This document shows, one piece after another, positions 43,586 to 51,963 of a DNA stretch of 64,000 nt. Under the pieces are notes generated by a model. The model made no database searches and had not been told where the DNA came from. It saw only the letters and a program-made list of their open reading frames with translations. Numbering within the stretch: the first letter of the stretch is position 1; each line of letters begins with the position of its first letter. The position numbers and the translations under genes were made by a program. This DNA is from Paraburkholderia dioscoreae (GTDB taxonomy: Bacteria > Pseudomonadota > Gammaproteobacteria > Burkholderiales > Burkholderiaceae), in the NCBI RefSeq assembly GCF_902459535.1, contig NZ_LR699553.1, positions 3,038,001 through 3,102,000 of the forward strand, read 5' to 3'.

Positions 43586-44920
43586 TCAGGCGGCTTTCGC
43601 CGCGTGGGCATGCGCGGGCTCGGCGGTTTCAGCCGCGTCCGCCGTTGCGCCTTGTCCGGCACCCACTCGCGCCGGGTTGTTCGGATGCGTGGTCCAGTTC
43701 GCGTACTCGCCGTTGTCCACGCGTTCCATCGTGATGCACTGCTCGACCGGACACACGTGCATGCACAGATTGCAGCCGACACATTCGGAGTCCATCACTT
43801 CAAAATGCCGGACGCCATCTTTTTCTTTCATGATCGCCTGGTGAGCCGTGTCTTCGCAGGCGATATGGCACAGGCCACACTGAATGCACTTGTCCTGATC
43901 GATGCGCGCCTTGATGTCGTATTTGAGGTTCAGGTATTTCCAGTCGGTGACATTCGGCACGGCGCGGCCGCAAATGTCGTCGAGCGTTGCGTAACCTTTT
44001 TCGTCCATCCAGTTGGAGAGGCCGTCGGCGAGATCGGAAACGATACGGAATCCGTAGTGCATCGCCGCCGTGCAGACCTGCACGCTGCCCGCGCCAAGCA
44101 CCATGAATTCGGCGGCGTCGCGCCATGAGGAGATTCCGCCGATACCGGAAATCGGCAGGTTCGGCGTTTCTACGTCGCGCGCGATTTCCGCCACCATGTT
44201 CAGCGCGATCGGCTTCACGGCCGGGCCGCAGTAGCCGCCGTGCGTGCCTTTGCCGTCGACCATCGGCAACGGCGACATTGCATCGAGATCGACGGCCACG
44301 ATCGAGTTGATCGTGTTGATCAGCGAGACGCCGTCCGCGCCGCCTTTATAGGCCGCGCGCGAACCCAGACGAATGTCGCTGATGTTCGGCGTCAGTTTGA
44401 CGAGGCACGGCAGTTTCGTGCCCTCCTTGACCCAGCGCGTGACCATCTCCACGTACTCGGGCACCTGGCCCACCGCCGCACCCATGCCGCGTTCGCTCAT
44501 GCCATGCGGGCAGCCGAAATTCAGTTCGACCGCATCCGCGCCGGTGTCCTCGACGAGCGGCAGAATCCATTTCCAGTCGCGTTCGTTGCACGGCACCATC
44601 AGCGAGACGATCATCGCGCGATCGGGCCAATCGCGTTTGACTTGCGCGATTTCCTTCAGATTGACGTCGAGCGGACGGTCGGTGATCAGTTCGATGTTGT
44701 TCAGGCCTGCGATACGCTGGCCGTTCCATTGCACCGCGCCGTAGCGCGAGCTAACGTTCACCACGTGCGGGTCGAGGCCAAGCGTCTTCCACACCACGCC
44801 GCCCCAGCCCGCCTCGAAGGCGCGGTTCACGTTATAGGCTTTGTCGGTCGGCGGCGCGGAGGCGAGCCAGAAGGGATTCGGCGAAGTGATGCCGGCAATC
44901 GTACAGCGCAGATCGGCCAT
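43586..44920 (-). CDS. preA: NAD-dependent dihydropyrimidine dehydrogenase, subunit PreA
   Basis: A 444-residue subunit. The N-terminal dihydroorotate-dehydrogenase-like FMN barrel has TSPNPFWLASAPPTDKAYNV, NFGCPHGMSERGMGAAVGQ and ISGIGGISSWRDAAEF; the C-terminal ferredoxin part carries two 4Fe-4S motifs (CIQCGLCHIAC and CVGCNLCMHVCP). It reduces uracil and thymine to the dihydro forms, with electrons passed from PreT. AGGAG stands six bases before the ATG at 44920; the frame further upstream has no match to the family. The C-terminal Ala/Glu/His-rich tail is extra. Confidence 0.94.
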   Translation of the reverse strand: MADLRCTIAGITSPNPFWLASAPPTDKAYNVNRAFEAGWGGVVWKTLGLDPHVVNVSSRYGAVQWNGQRIAGLNNIELITDRPLDVNLKEIAQVKRDWPDRAMIVSLMVPCNERDWKWILPLVEDTGADAVELNFGCPHGMSERGMGAAVGQVPEYVEMVTRWVKEGTKLPCLVKLTPNISDIRLGSRAAYKGGADGVSLINTINSIVAVDLDAMSPLPMVDGKGTHGGYCGPAVKPIALNMVAEIARDVETPNLPISGIGGISSWRDAAEFMVLGAGSVQVCTAAMHYGFRIVSDLADGLSNWMDEKGYATLDDICGRAVPNVTDWKYLNLKYDIKARIDQDKCIQCGLCHIACEDTAHQAIMKEKDGVRHFEVMDSECVGCNLCMHVCPVEQCITMERVDNGEYANWTTHPNNPARVGAGQGATADAAETAEPAHAHAAKAA

Positions 44921-44984
44921 GTTCGGCTCCTTGGGGACTGCTGTTTTTTGTCTGTTTTCGTTACGTGATTTGGCTCGATTCGCT

Positions 44985-46334
44985 TCAGGCGGCTTTCGCC
45001 GCCGTGCGGGCGAACTGCGCATCGATGGCGGCAGCGGCGACCTTGCCGTCCTGCACCGCCTGCACCGTGAGATCGATGCCGCCAGTGGCCGCGCAATCGC
45101 CGCCGGCCCATACGTTTGCCAGCGAGGTCTGGCCGTTCGCGTCGACTGCGATACGGCTGCCGTCCAAGGTCAGCAACTCGCGCCCGATGCCGACCGGCAC
45201 CAGCGTTTGACCGATCGCCTTGAGCACCATGTCGGCTTCGACTACGAAGCGCTCCTCGCCGCCATCATTCGACGTACGTACGAATTCGACACCCGTGACC
45301 ACGCCGCCGTCGCCAATCAACCGCATCGGCGTGGCATGCGTGATGAGCGTCACGCCGCTGGTCTGCGCGAAGTCGCGCTCGGCCCAGGTGGCGCTCATCG
45401 CTTCGACGCCGCGCCGGTACACCATCGTCACCGACGCCGCGCCGAGCTTGCGGCTTTGCACGGCAGCATCCACCGCCGTATTGCCGCCGCCGATCACGAC
45501 GACGCGCCGGCCCACCGGCACCGTGCCGAGGTCGCTCGTGCTGCGCACCTGTTCGATGAAGTCCACCGCGTTCATCACACCGCCAAGGTCTTCGCCTTCC
45601 ATCGCGAGCGCCCGCACGCCGCCGAGGCCGATAGCGAGGAACACCGCGTCGTGCTGCTTGCGCAGCGTGTCGAGCTCGATATCGCGACCAAGCGCCACGC
45701 CATGTTTGATTTCGATACCGCCAACGGAGCACAGCCACGCCACTTCACGCTGCGCAAAATCATCGACGGTTTTGTAGGCGGCAATGCCGTATTCGTTCAG
45801 GCCGCCGGCTTTTTCGTGAGCGTCGTAGATCGTCACGTTATGGCCGGCGAGCGCAAGCCGATGCGCGCAGGAGAGTCCCGCCGGCCCCGCGCCGACCACC
45901 GCAACGTGCCGTCCGGTTTCGGCCGCGCGCTTGAACAGCACTTCGCCGCGCGCCATCGCCCAGTCCGTCGCATGACGTTGCAGCGCACCGATCGCCACTG
46001 GTTTCGCATCCTGATGGTTGCGCACGCAAGCGCCTTCACAAAGAATTTCCGTGGGGCAGACGCGTGCGCACATGCCGCCCATCGGGTTGGCCGACAGAAT
46101 GTCCACGGCCGCGCCCTTCAGATTGCCGTTGCTGATCTTGCGGATGAAACTGGGAATGTCGATCTGCGTGGGGCACGCGTTCACGCACGGCGCGTCGTAA
46201 CAGTAATGACAGCGGCTCGCCGCCGCGGCCGCGGCGCTCGCGTCGAGCAGCGGTGCGATGTCGGAGAACTCGCACGAGAGCTGCTCGGGCGACAGGCGCT
46301 GAGCGGCAATGTCGCCGGTTTGCTTGATGGCCAT
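44985..46334 (-). CDS. preT: NAD-dependent dihydropyrimidine dehydrogenase, subunit PreT
   Basis: A 449-residue electron-input subunit related to the GltD small subunit. The N-terminal cysteine-rich FeS domain (CHYCYDAPCVNACPTQIDI, CARVCPTEILCEGACV) is followed by the FAD site VAVVGAGPAGLSCAHRLA and the NAD site VVVIGGGNTAVDAAVQ, ending with the FAD-closing block NVWAGGDCAATGGIDLTVQA. It passes electrons from NADH to PreA, whose gene is next, 64 bases on. Confidence 0.94.
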   Translation of the reverse strand: MAIKQTGDIAAQRLSPEQLSCEFSDIAPLLDASAAAAAASRCHYCYDAPCVNACPTQIDIPSFIRKISNGNLKGAAVDILSANPMGGMCARVCPTEILCEGACVRNHQDAKPVAIGALQRHATDWAMARGEVLFKRAAETGRHVAVVGAGPAGLSCAHRLALAGHNVTIYDAHEKAGGLNEYGIAAYKTVDDFAQREVAWLCSVGGIEIKHGVALGRDIELDTLRKQHDAVFLAIGLGGVRALAMEGEDLGGVMNAVDFIEQVRSTSDLGTVPVGRRVVVIGGGNTAVDAAVQSRKLGAASVTMVYRRGVEAMSATWAERDFAQTSGVTLITHATPMRLIGDGGVVTGVEFVRTSNDGGEERFVVEADMVLKAIGQTLVPVGIGRELLTLDGSRIAVDANGQTSLANVWAGGDCAATGGIDLTVQAVQDGKVAAAAIDAQFARTAAKAA

Positions 46335-46469
46335 ACTCGTTCCTTCTTCGATGTGAGGACGTAGCCGCTCCCGCCGGCCGCGCTTCGAGCGCAGCCGGGA
46401 CGGCTTGTTTTATGGGCACTAAAGTAAAGCGGGTGAAACGACCGCAACCGCCGGATCGCTACGACGTCG

Positions 46470-47750
46470 TCATGAAACCGGCTCGCACGCACGCTCCAGC
46501 ATGGCGTGCAGCAGCACGTTGGCGCCTGCCTCGATCCACTCGAAGGTGGCGTCTTCGATCTCGTTGTGACTGATGCCGTCCACGCATGGCACGAACACCA
46601 TCGAGGTCGGCGCGACCTGGGCCAGATAACAGGCATCGTGACCCGCACCGGACACCATGTTGCGATGCGGATAACCGAAACGCTCCGCGGCCGCGCGCAC
46701 GGACTTCACGCAGGCTTCGTCGAAAGCGACGGGCGCGTAATAAAAGATCTGCTCCAACTCGGTTTCAAGACCGATGCAGTTTGCGATATCCGCTACGCCC
46801 TGGCGCAACGCGGCATCCATTTTCGCGAGCACCGCATCGTCCGGGTGACGGAAATCGACAGTGAAAAACACGCGGCCCGGAATCACGTTGCGCGAGTTCG
46901 GATAGACCTGCATCATGCCGACCGTCGCACAGCCGAACGGCGCGTGGTCCAGACCAATGCGATTGACCAGATCGACCACGCGCGCGGCGCCGAGCAAGGC
47001 GTCGCGGCGGCGCGGCATGGGCGTCGGCCCCGCGTGCGCCTCCTGTCCCGTCAGCGTGATTTCGTACCAGCGCTGGCCTTGCGCGTCGGTCACCACGCCG
47101 ATGGTTTTCTGTTCGGCTTCGAGAATCGGTCCCTGTTCGATATGCAATTCGAACGCCGCGTGCAGCGGCCGCCCGCCGCACGGCAGATCGCCCGCGTAGC
47201 CGATACGGTTGAGTTCCTCGCCGATGGTCTTGCCATCCACGTCCTTACGCGAAAGGCCGTAGTCGAGCGTGAACACGCCTGCAAACACGCCCGACGCCAC
47301 CATTGCCGGCGCGAAGCGCGAGCCTTCCTCGTTGGTCCAGATCACCACTTCGACGGGATGCTCTGTCTCGATGCCGTGATCGTTCAGACTCCGAATCACT
47401 TCGAGACCGCCCAGCACACCGTAGATGCCGTCAAAGCGGCCGCCGGTCGGCTGCGAGTCGGCGTGCGAACCGGTCACGACCGGCAGCGCGGCGGGATTGC
47501 GCCCGGCGCGGCGCATGAACACGTTGCCCATCTGATCGACACTGACCGTGCAACCGGCTTGCTTCGCCCAACTGACGATCAGGTCACGCCCTTCCTTGTC
47601 GAGATCGGTCAGCGCAAGGCGGCAGACGCCGCCTTTGGGCGTGGCGCCGATCTTCGCCATCGTCATCAGGCTGTCCCACAACCGCTTGCCGTCGACCTTG
47701 ACCGACGTACCGGGTTCTGAGTGTTTCAGGGCTTCGGATACCGCGTTCAT
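46470..47750 (-). CDS. amaB: M20 Zn-dependent hydrolase (beta-ureidopropionase / N-carbamoyl amino acid hydrolase)
   Basis: A 426-residue M20-family amidase. Metal ligands and active site: GSHADSQPTGGRFDGIYGV (His, Asp), WTNEEGSRFAP (Glu-Glu), FELHIEQGP (His) and the C-terminal GISHNEIEDA (His). The central dimerization domain includes GQEAHAGPTPM. In the context of preTA and hydA it should hydrolyse N-carbamoyl-beta-alanine to beta-alanine, carbon dioxide and ammonia, the last step of reductive uracil breakdown. AGGAG lies eight bases before ATG 47750. As first gene of the operon it starts next to the palindrome at 47900. Confidence 0.9.
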   Translation of the reverse strand: MNAVSEALKHSEPGTSVKVDGKRLWDSLMTMAKIGATPKGGVCRLALTDLDKEGRDLIVSWAKQAGCTVSVDQMGNVFMRRAGRNPAALPVVTGSHADSQPTGGRFDGIYGVLGGLEVIRSLNDHGIETEHPVEVVIWTNEEGSRFAPAMVASGVFAGVFTLDYGLSRKDVDGKTIGEELNRIGYAGDLPCGGRPLHAAFELHIEQGPILEAEQKTIGVVTDAQGQRWYEITLTGQEAHAGPTPMPRRRDALLGAARVVDLVNRIGLDHAPFGCATVGMMQVYPNSRNVIPGRVFFTVDFRHPDDAVLAKMDAALRQGVADIANCIGLETELEQIFYYAPVAFDEACVKSVRAAAERFGYPHRNMVSGAGHDACYLAQVAPTSMVFVPCVDGISHNEIEDATFEWIEAGANVLLHAMLERACEPVS

Positions 47751-47899
47751 TCGTCTCGCTCCTTTCGGTGGACCGACATAAAACTGGTGCATCGGCGGCG
47801 GGTTTTGGGGCGTAGCCGCACGGAGGCGGTGCACACGGGATGCCTTTGATCGCCTCTTATACAGAGGGCAAACCCTGAGGCATCGGCCGCTCTTCCAAT

Positions 47900-47917
47900 C
47901 CTGTCCAGTTGGACAGG
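47900..47917. promoter_or_regulatory. RutR-like operator palindrome
   Basis: CCTGTCCA and TGGACAGG form a perfect 8-2-8 palindrome between the divergent amaB and TetR-regulator genes. The central CCA-NN-TGG matches the core recalled for the E. coli RutR site (TTGACCANNTGGTCAA), with the outer bases changed. It is 150 bases from amaB and 175 from the regulator start, a place suited to repression of one or both. Confidence 0.65.
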
Positions 47918-48091
47918 TTGTAGACGATTAAACTCGCCAAATCAACACCTTTCGTTCGGTGAGAAACATAGCGAGAAGCGTGCCATTGCATCGCAGCATG
48001 TGTTTGCCGCGGGTAGCGAATGCGCGTGTGGGTGCCGCGGCAAACGACTAGAATGAAGCGCGACGCGGCACACATGCCGCCGAAGGCGAAC

Positions 48092-48802
48092 ATGAGAGAC
48101 GACGACGTGGCAGCCGACATCACGGAAAACGAAGAAACACGCGCACCTTTGCGGCGGCGCAAGGCACATATTCGCGAGTCGAATGAAGCGCATCTTCTGG
48201 CGTGCGCCGAGGCGGTTTTCGCCGAGCGCGGACTCGACGGCACCAGCACGGCAATGATCGCGGAGCGCGCAGGCTTGCCGAAAGCCAACCTGCATTACTA
48301 CTTCCCGACAAAGCTCGCGCTATACCGGCGCGTGCTGGAGGATCTGTTCGAAGACTGGTATCGCGCGGCCGACACGTTCGAATGCAGCGACGATCCGGTC
48401 GAAGCGATCGGCGGCTACGTACGCGCGAAAATGGAATTATCGCGCCGCCGGCCGCTCGGCTCGAAGGTGTGGGCGAGCGAGATCATTCACGGCGCGGAGC
48501 ACATGGAGGACATTCTCACGGAGCGCGTGAAGCCTTGGCTCGATAGCCGCGTGAAGGTGATCGACGACTGGATCGCGCGCGGGTTGCTTGCGCCGGTGAA
48601 TGCGCAAACGCTGATGTACATGATCTGGGCGACGACTCAACATTACGCCGACTTCGACGCGCAGATTCGCGCGCTCAAAGGCAAGCGCGCGTTGACGCAG
48701 AAAGCGTTCGAGGCGACGACGGAGGAAGTCGTGCAGTTGGTGATTCGGGCGTGTGGGGCGGTCTCGCCGGAGAGGTCGGACCTGTTGGGGCAGAGCACCT
48801 GA
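48092..48802 (+). CDS. RutR-like TetR-family regulator
   Basis: A 236-residue TetR-type regulator. The helix-turn-helix is in IRESNEAHLLACAEAVFAERG followed by TSTAMIAERAGLPKANLHYYFPTK; the C-terminal domain (SKVWASEIIHGAEHMEDIL, then WATTQHYADFDAQI) is the YcdC/RutR type, which in E. coli binds uracil and thymine. ATG 48092 is chosen for its GAAGGCG; two upstream in-frame ATGs are weaker. It diverges from the pyrimidine operon and likely represses it in the absence of pyrimidine, through the palindrome between them. Confidence 0.88.
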   Translation: MRDDDVAADITENEETRAPLRRRKAHIRESNEAHLLACAEAVFAERGLDGTSTAMIAERAGLPKANLHYYFPTKLALYRRVLEDLFEDWYRAADTFECSDDPVEAIGGYVRAKMELSRRRPLGSKVWASEIIHGAEHMEDILTERVKPWLDSRVKVIDDWIARGLLAPVNAQTLMYMIWATTQHYADFDAQIRALKGKRALTQKAFEATTEEVVQLVIRACGAVSPERSDLLGQST

Positions 48803-48852
48803 GCGGCTTACCTAAGCGGCGCATCCAGGGGCAGAATTACGGCTTTAAACAG

Positions 48853-49107
48853 ATGACTATCGAGAAAATCATGCAACGGAATCTGGTATCGAAGTCCGAG
48901 TTCAAAACCAGAGCGCTCGAGTTCTTTCGGCAAGTGGAATTTTCCGGCGAAAGCCTGATCGTGACGGACCACGGCAAACCCGTGCTTGAAGTGCGGCCCT
49001 ACCGTCGAGCGGAACGGTGCCCGCTCGACGCGCTGCGCGGCACGGTTGTTAAATACGACAATCTCACCGCGTCTGCCGGTGAAGACGATTGTGAGGCGGC
49101 ACGGTGA
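48853..49107 (+). CDS. Phd/YefM-type antitoxin, apparently orphan
   Basis: An 84-residue protein with the Phd/YefM fold: LVSKSEFKTRALEFFRQVEF followed by the strand-turn SLIVTDHGKPVLEVRPYR, then a C-terminal toxin-binding tail (LDALRGTVVKYDNLTAS). In complete systems a PIN or Doc toxin gene follows at once; here the next gene is boxA on the other strand ten bases away, so no toxin is present. The start may instead be the ATG at 48871. It could be a relic, or regulate another locus. Confidence 0.75.
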   Translation: MTIEKIMQRNLVSKSEFKTRALEFFRQVEFSGESLIVTDHGKPVLEVRPYRRAERCPLDALRGTVVKYDNLTASAGEDDCEAAR

Positions 49108-49116
49108 ATTCCGGTG

Positions 49117-50358
49117 TCAATAAGTCTCCAGATGCAGCCTCCCCTCCCGCTTGAGCCTCGCCCACAGCCCATCCCAATCCAGTTGATGCTGCTCGCCGAT
49201 CTCCTTGAGCGCCTGTAGCACGCCATCTTCCATACCCTTCAACCCGCACACGTAAATATGCGTGTTATCGTCCCTGAGCATATGCGCCACGTCGACAGCG
49301 CGCTCGCGCATGGCATCCTGGACATAGCGCTTCGGTTGCCCCGGCGTACGCGAAAACGCCAGATTGGTATCGATAAAATCTTTCGGCAAATTCGTAAGCG
49401 GCCCAAAGTACGGCAACTCTTCTTTGGTCCGCGCGCCGAAGAACAGCATCAGCCTGCCCGTTGCGCCCTTCAAGCGGCGCCGGCGACGATACTCGGTCAT
49501 CGCGCGCATCGGCGCTGAACCTGTACCCGTGCAGATCATCAGCAAATGCGAGTTCGGATGATTGGGCATCAGGAAGGTGCCGCCGAACGGGCCAATCACA
49601 TTGACCGCCTCGCCCTTCTTCAGATCGCACAGGTAGTTCGAACACACGCCATCGGTCGAATCGCCGTGCTGCTGCGATACTCGTTTGACCGTCAGCGAGA
49701 TGTTGTTATACCCCGGCCGTTCGCCGTCGCGCGGGCTCGCGATCGAATACTGGCGTGCGTGATGCGCGCGGCCGTCGGCAGTCGAGCCGGGCGGCAGGAT
49801 GCCGATCGACTGTCCTTCCAGCACCGGAAACGGCATCGAGCCGAAATCCAGCACGATATGATGAATGTCGCTGTCGGTCGAACCATCGGTCAGCCGGTAG
49901 TTGCCGACCACCGTCGCGGTAGTCGGCGCCTTGTGCGTGTAGAGATTCACATAGGGCTTCGCCGCGGACCACGGCGGCACGACCGAACCCCGCACGGTAT
50001 CCACTTCGATGCCGCTCGCGTCCACCGGGGTATCGCCGGACGCGCCCGCGCCCGACAGCTCGTCCGCCGCGGCCACGGCCATCGTGTTCTGTTCCGGCAG
50101 CACGTCCCACGTGAACTGCTCGTCGATCGGGTAAGCGTCGGCTTTCAGCACCGTGCGCCAGTTGTCGATCGCCCCGGTCGGACACGGCGGCACGCACGCC
50201 ATGCAGCCGTTGCAGATATCCGCCTTGACCACGTAGTTGTTGTCGTCGTGCGTGATCGCATCGACCGGGCAAGTCTCTTCGCACGTATTGCAGCGAATGC
50301 AGATTTCCGGATCGATCAGATGCTGCCTGAGAACTTCGATCGATACTGGGCCGTTCAT
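49117..50358 (-). CDS. boxA: Benzoyl-CoA 2,3-epoxidase subunit BoxA (reductase)
   Basis: A 413-residue reductase. Two N-terminal 4Fe-4S motifs (Cys20, 23, 26, 30 in CIRCNTCEETCP; Cys49, 52, 55, 59 in CNGCMACVPPCP) are followed by a linker and a ferredoxin-NADP-reductase-like FAD/NADPH module (ARQYSIASPRDGE, LMICTGTGSAPMRAM, YVCGLKGMEDGV). BoxA feeds electrons from NADPH to the BoxB oxygenase. GGAGGAAG sits just before ATG 50358; the GTG twelve bases earlier overlaps that site and is less likely. It is the last gene of boxR-boxC-boxB-boxA. Confidence 0.95.
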   Translation of the reverse strand: MNGPVSIEVLRQHLIDPEICIRCNTCEETCPVDAITHDDNNYVVKADICNGCMACVPPCPTGAIDNWRTVLKADAYPIDEQFTWDVLPEQNTMAVAAADELSGAGASGDTPVDASGIEVDTVRGSVVPPWSAAKPYVNLYTHKAPTTATVVGNYRLTDGSTDSDIHHIVLDFGSMPFPVLEGQSIGILPPGSTADGRAHHARQYSIASPRDGERPGYNNISLTVKRVSQQHGDSTDGVCSNYLCDLKKGEAVNVIGPFGGTFLMPNHPNSHLLMICTGTGSAPMRAMTEYRRRRRLKGATGRLMLFFGARTKEELPYFGPLTNLPKDFIDTNLAFSRTPGQPKRYVQDAMRERAVDVAHMLRDDNTHIYVCGLKGMEDGVLQALKEIGEQHQLDWDGLWARLKREGRLHLETY

Positions 50359-50411
50359 GACTTCCTCCACCTGGATATGCAGCGCAAGCGTGCCCCGCGC
50401 CGCCCGCGCGC

Positions 50412-51839
50412 TCAGTTAAAGCGCACGTATTCGAAATCGACCGGCTGACGGTTCACACCCATTGCCGGCGGCGCGATCCAGTTGGCGAACTTGCCGGCTT
50501 CGGTGACTCGCCCCATCAACGACGCGACGTACGCGCGGTCTTCCGGTGTGGCGAGCCATTTCGCTTCGTTGGCGGCCCATTCGGTTTCGCTGACCACGCG
50601 GCCGTCGGGCGATACGCGCGTGCCGGCGAACGTGCCGATCTGACGATTGAACGCTTTATGCGGCACCGTCATGCGGAAATCGATGCCGGCCTTTTCGAGT
50701 ACCTTGTTCCAGCGCGCCACGCCCGCCACCGAATCCTTGATGTAATCGTCGCGCAGCACTTCGTTCATCGCGTTGAGCATCGGCACTTCGCGCTCGACCA
50801 GCTTGCCGTCCTGCACGTCGAGCAGCTTGTAGCTCTGGCCGTTCAGTTGATGATCGTCCTCGCGCCTGTTTTCTTCATAGCGACCCTTCAGGCCCGAGCT
50901 ATAGAAGGTGGCCGCGTTGGACGAATGATCGGCGCCGAACAGATCGATGGTGACCGAGTAGTGGAAGTTCAGATAGCGCTGAATGGTCGGCAGATCGATC
51001 ACGCCGGCCGCGCGAATCTTCGTGACGTCGTCCGTGCCCAGTTCGTTCATCACCTTGGCGGTCCGCTGGATGACCCGCGAAACACCCGACTCGCCGACGA
51101 ACATGTGATGCGCCTCTTCAGTGAGCATGAACTTCGTGGTGCGCGCGAGCGGATCGAAACCCGACTCGGCCAGCGCCGACAACTGGAATTTGCCGTCGCG
51201 ATCCGTAAAGTACGTGAACATGAAAAACGCGAGCCAGTCCGGCGTTTTCTCATTGAACGCGCCGAGAATGCGCGGGTTGTCGTCGTCGCCCGAACGGCGT
51301 CCGAGCAATGCTTCGGCTTCCTCACGGCCGTCGCGGCCGAAGTAGCGATGCAGCAGATACACCATCGCCCACAGGTGGCGACCCTCTTCCACGTTCACCT
51401 GGAACAGGTTGCGCAAATCGTAGATGGAAGGCGCAGTCAGACCCAGGTGGCGCTGCTGCTCGACCGACGCCGGCTCCGTATCGCCTTGCGTCACGATAAT
51501 GCGCCGCAAATTCGCGCGATGCTCGCCGGGCACGTCCTGCCAGGCCGCTTCGCCCTTATGTTCGCCGAAGTGAATCTTGCGGTCCTGCTCGCCGGGCGTC
51601 AGGAAAATGCCCCAGCGGTAATCCGGCATCTTCACATGATCGAAATGCGCCCAGCCGCCCGCGTCGACGCTCACTGCGGTGCGCAGATACACATCGTAGC
51701 CCTGCGAGCCTTCCGGGCCCATATCGCCCCACCAGGCCAGAAAATTCGGCTGCCATTGTTCGAGCGCGCGTTGCAGCGTGCGGTCGTCGGCGAGGTTGAC
51801 GTTGTTCGGAATCTTTTCGCTGTAGTTGATCGTGGACAT
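50412..51839 (-). CDS. boxB: Benzoyl-CoA 2,3-epoxidase subunit BoxB (diiron oxygenase)
   Basis: A 475-residue class I diiron oxygenase that forms 2,3-epoxybenzoyl-CoA. The metal ligands are seen in NVEEGRHLWAMVYLLHRYFG (Glu, His) and MLTEEAHHMFVGE (Glu, His), within four long helices. Length and sequence match the BoxB family throughout (VNLADDRTLQRALEQWQPNF near the start, VPHKAFNRQIGTFAG near the end). The start MSTINYSEK has AGGAA at seven bases. It sits between boxC and boxA. Confidence 0.95.
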   Translation of the reverse strand: MSTINYSEKIPNNVNLADDRTLQRALEQWQPNFLAWWGDMGPEGSQGYDVYLRTAVSVDAGGWAHFDHVKMPDYRWGIFLTPGEQDRKIHFGEHKGEAAWQDVPGEHRANLRRIIVTQGDTEPASVEQQRHLGLTAPSIYDLRNLFQVNVEEGRHLWAMVYLLHRYFGRDGREEAEALLGRRSGDDDNPRILGAFNEKTPDWLAFFMFTYFTDRDGKFQLSALAESGFDPLARTTKFMLTEEAHHMFVGESGVSRVIQRTAKVMNELGTDDVTKIRAAGVIDLPTIQRYLNFHYSVTIDLFGADHSSNAATFYSSGLKGRYEENRREDDHQLNGQSYKLLDVQDGKLVEREVPMLNAMNEVLRDDYIKDSVAGVARWNKVLEKAGIDFRMTVPHKAFNRQIGTFAGTRVSPDGRVVSETEWAANEAKWLATPEDRAYVASLMGRVTEAGKFANWIAPPAMGVNRQPVDFEYVRFN

Positions 51840-51963
51840 GGTCGGTTCCTGGTTCGGAAACTGCAGTGACGATGAGAGGCGCGTATCGGGCAAGTGGCGC
51901 TCCGGCTCGCGCTCGCTGCGTCGATGGCGTTGCAATGCGCATCAGGCGCGCATCAAATGTGAA

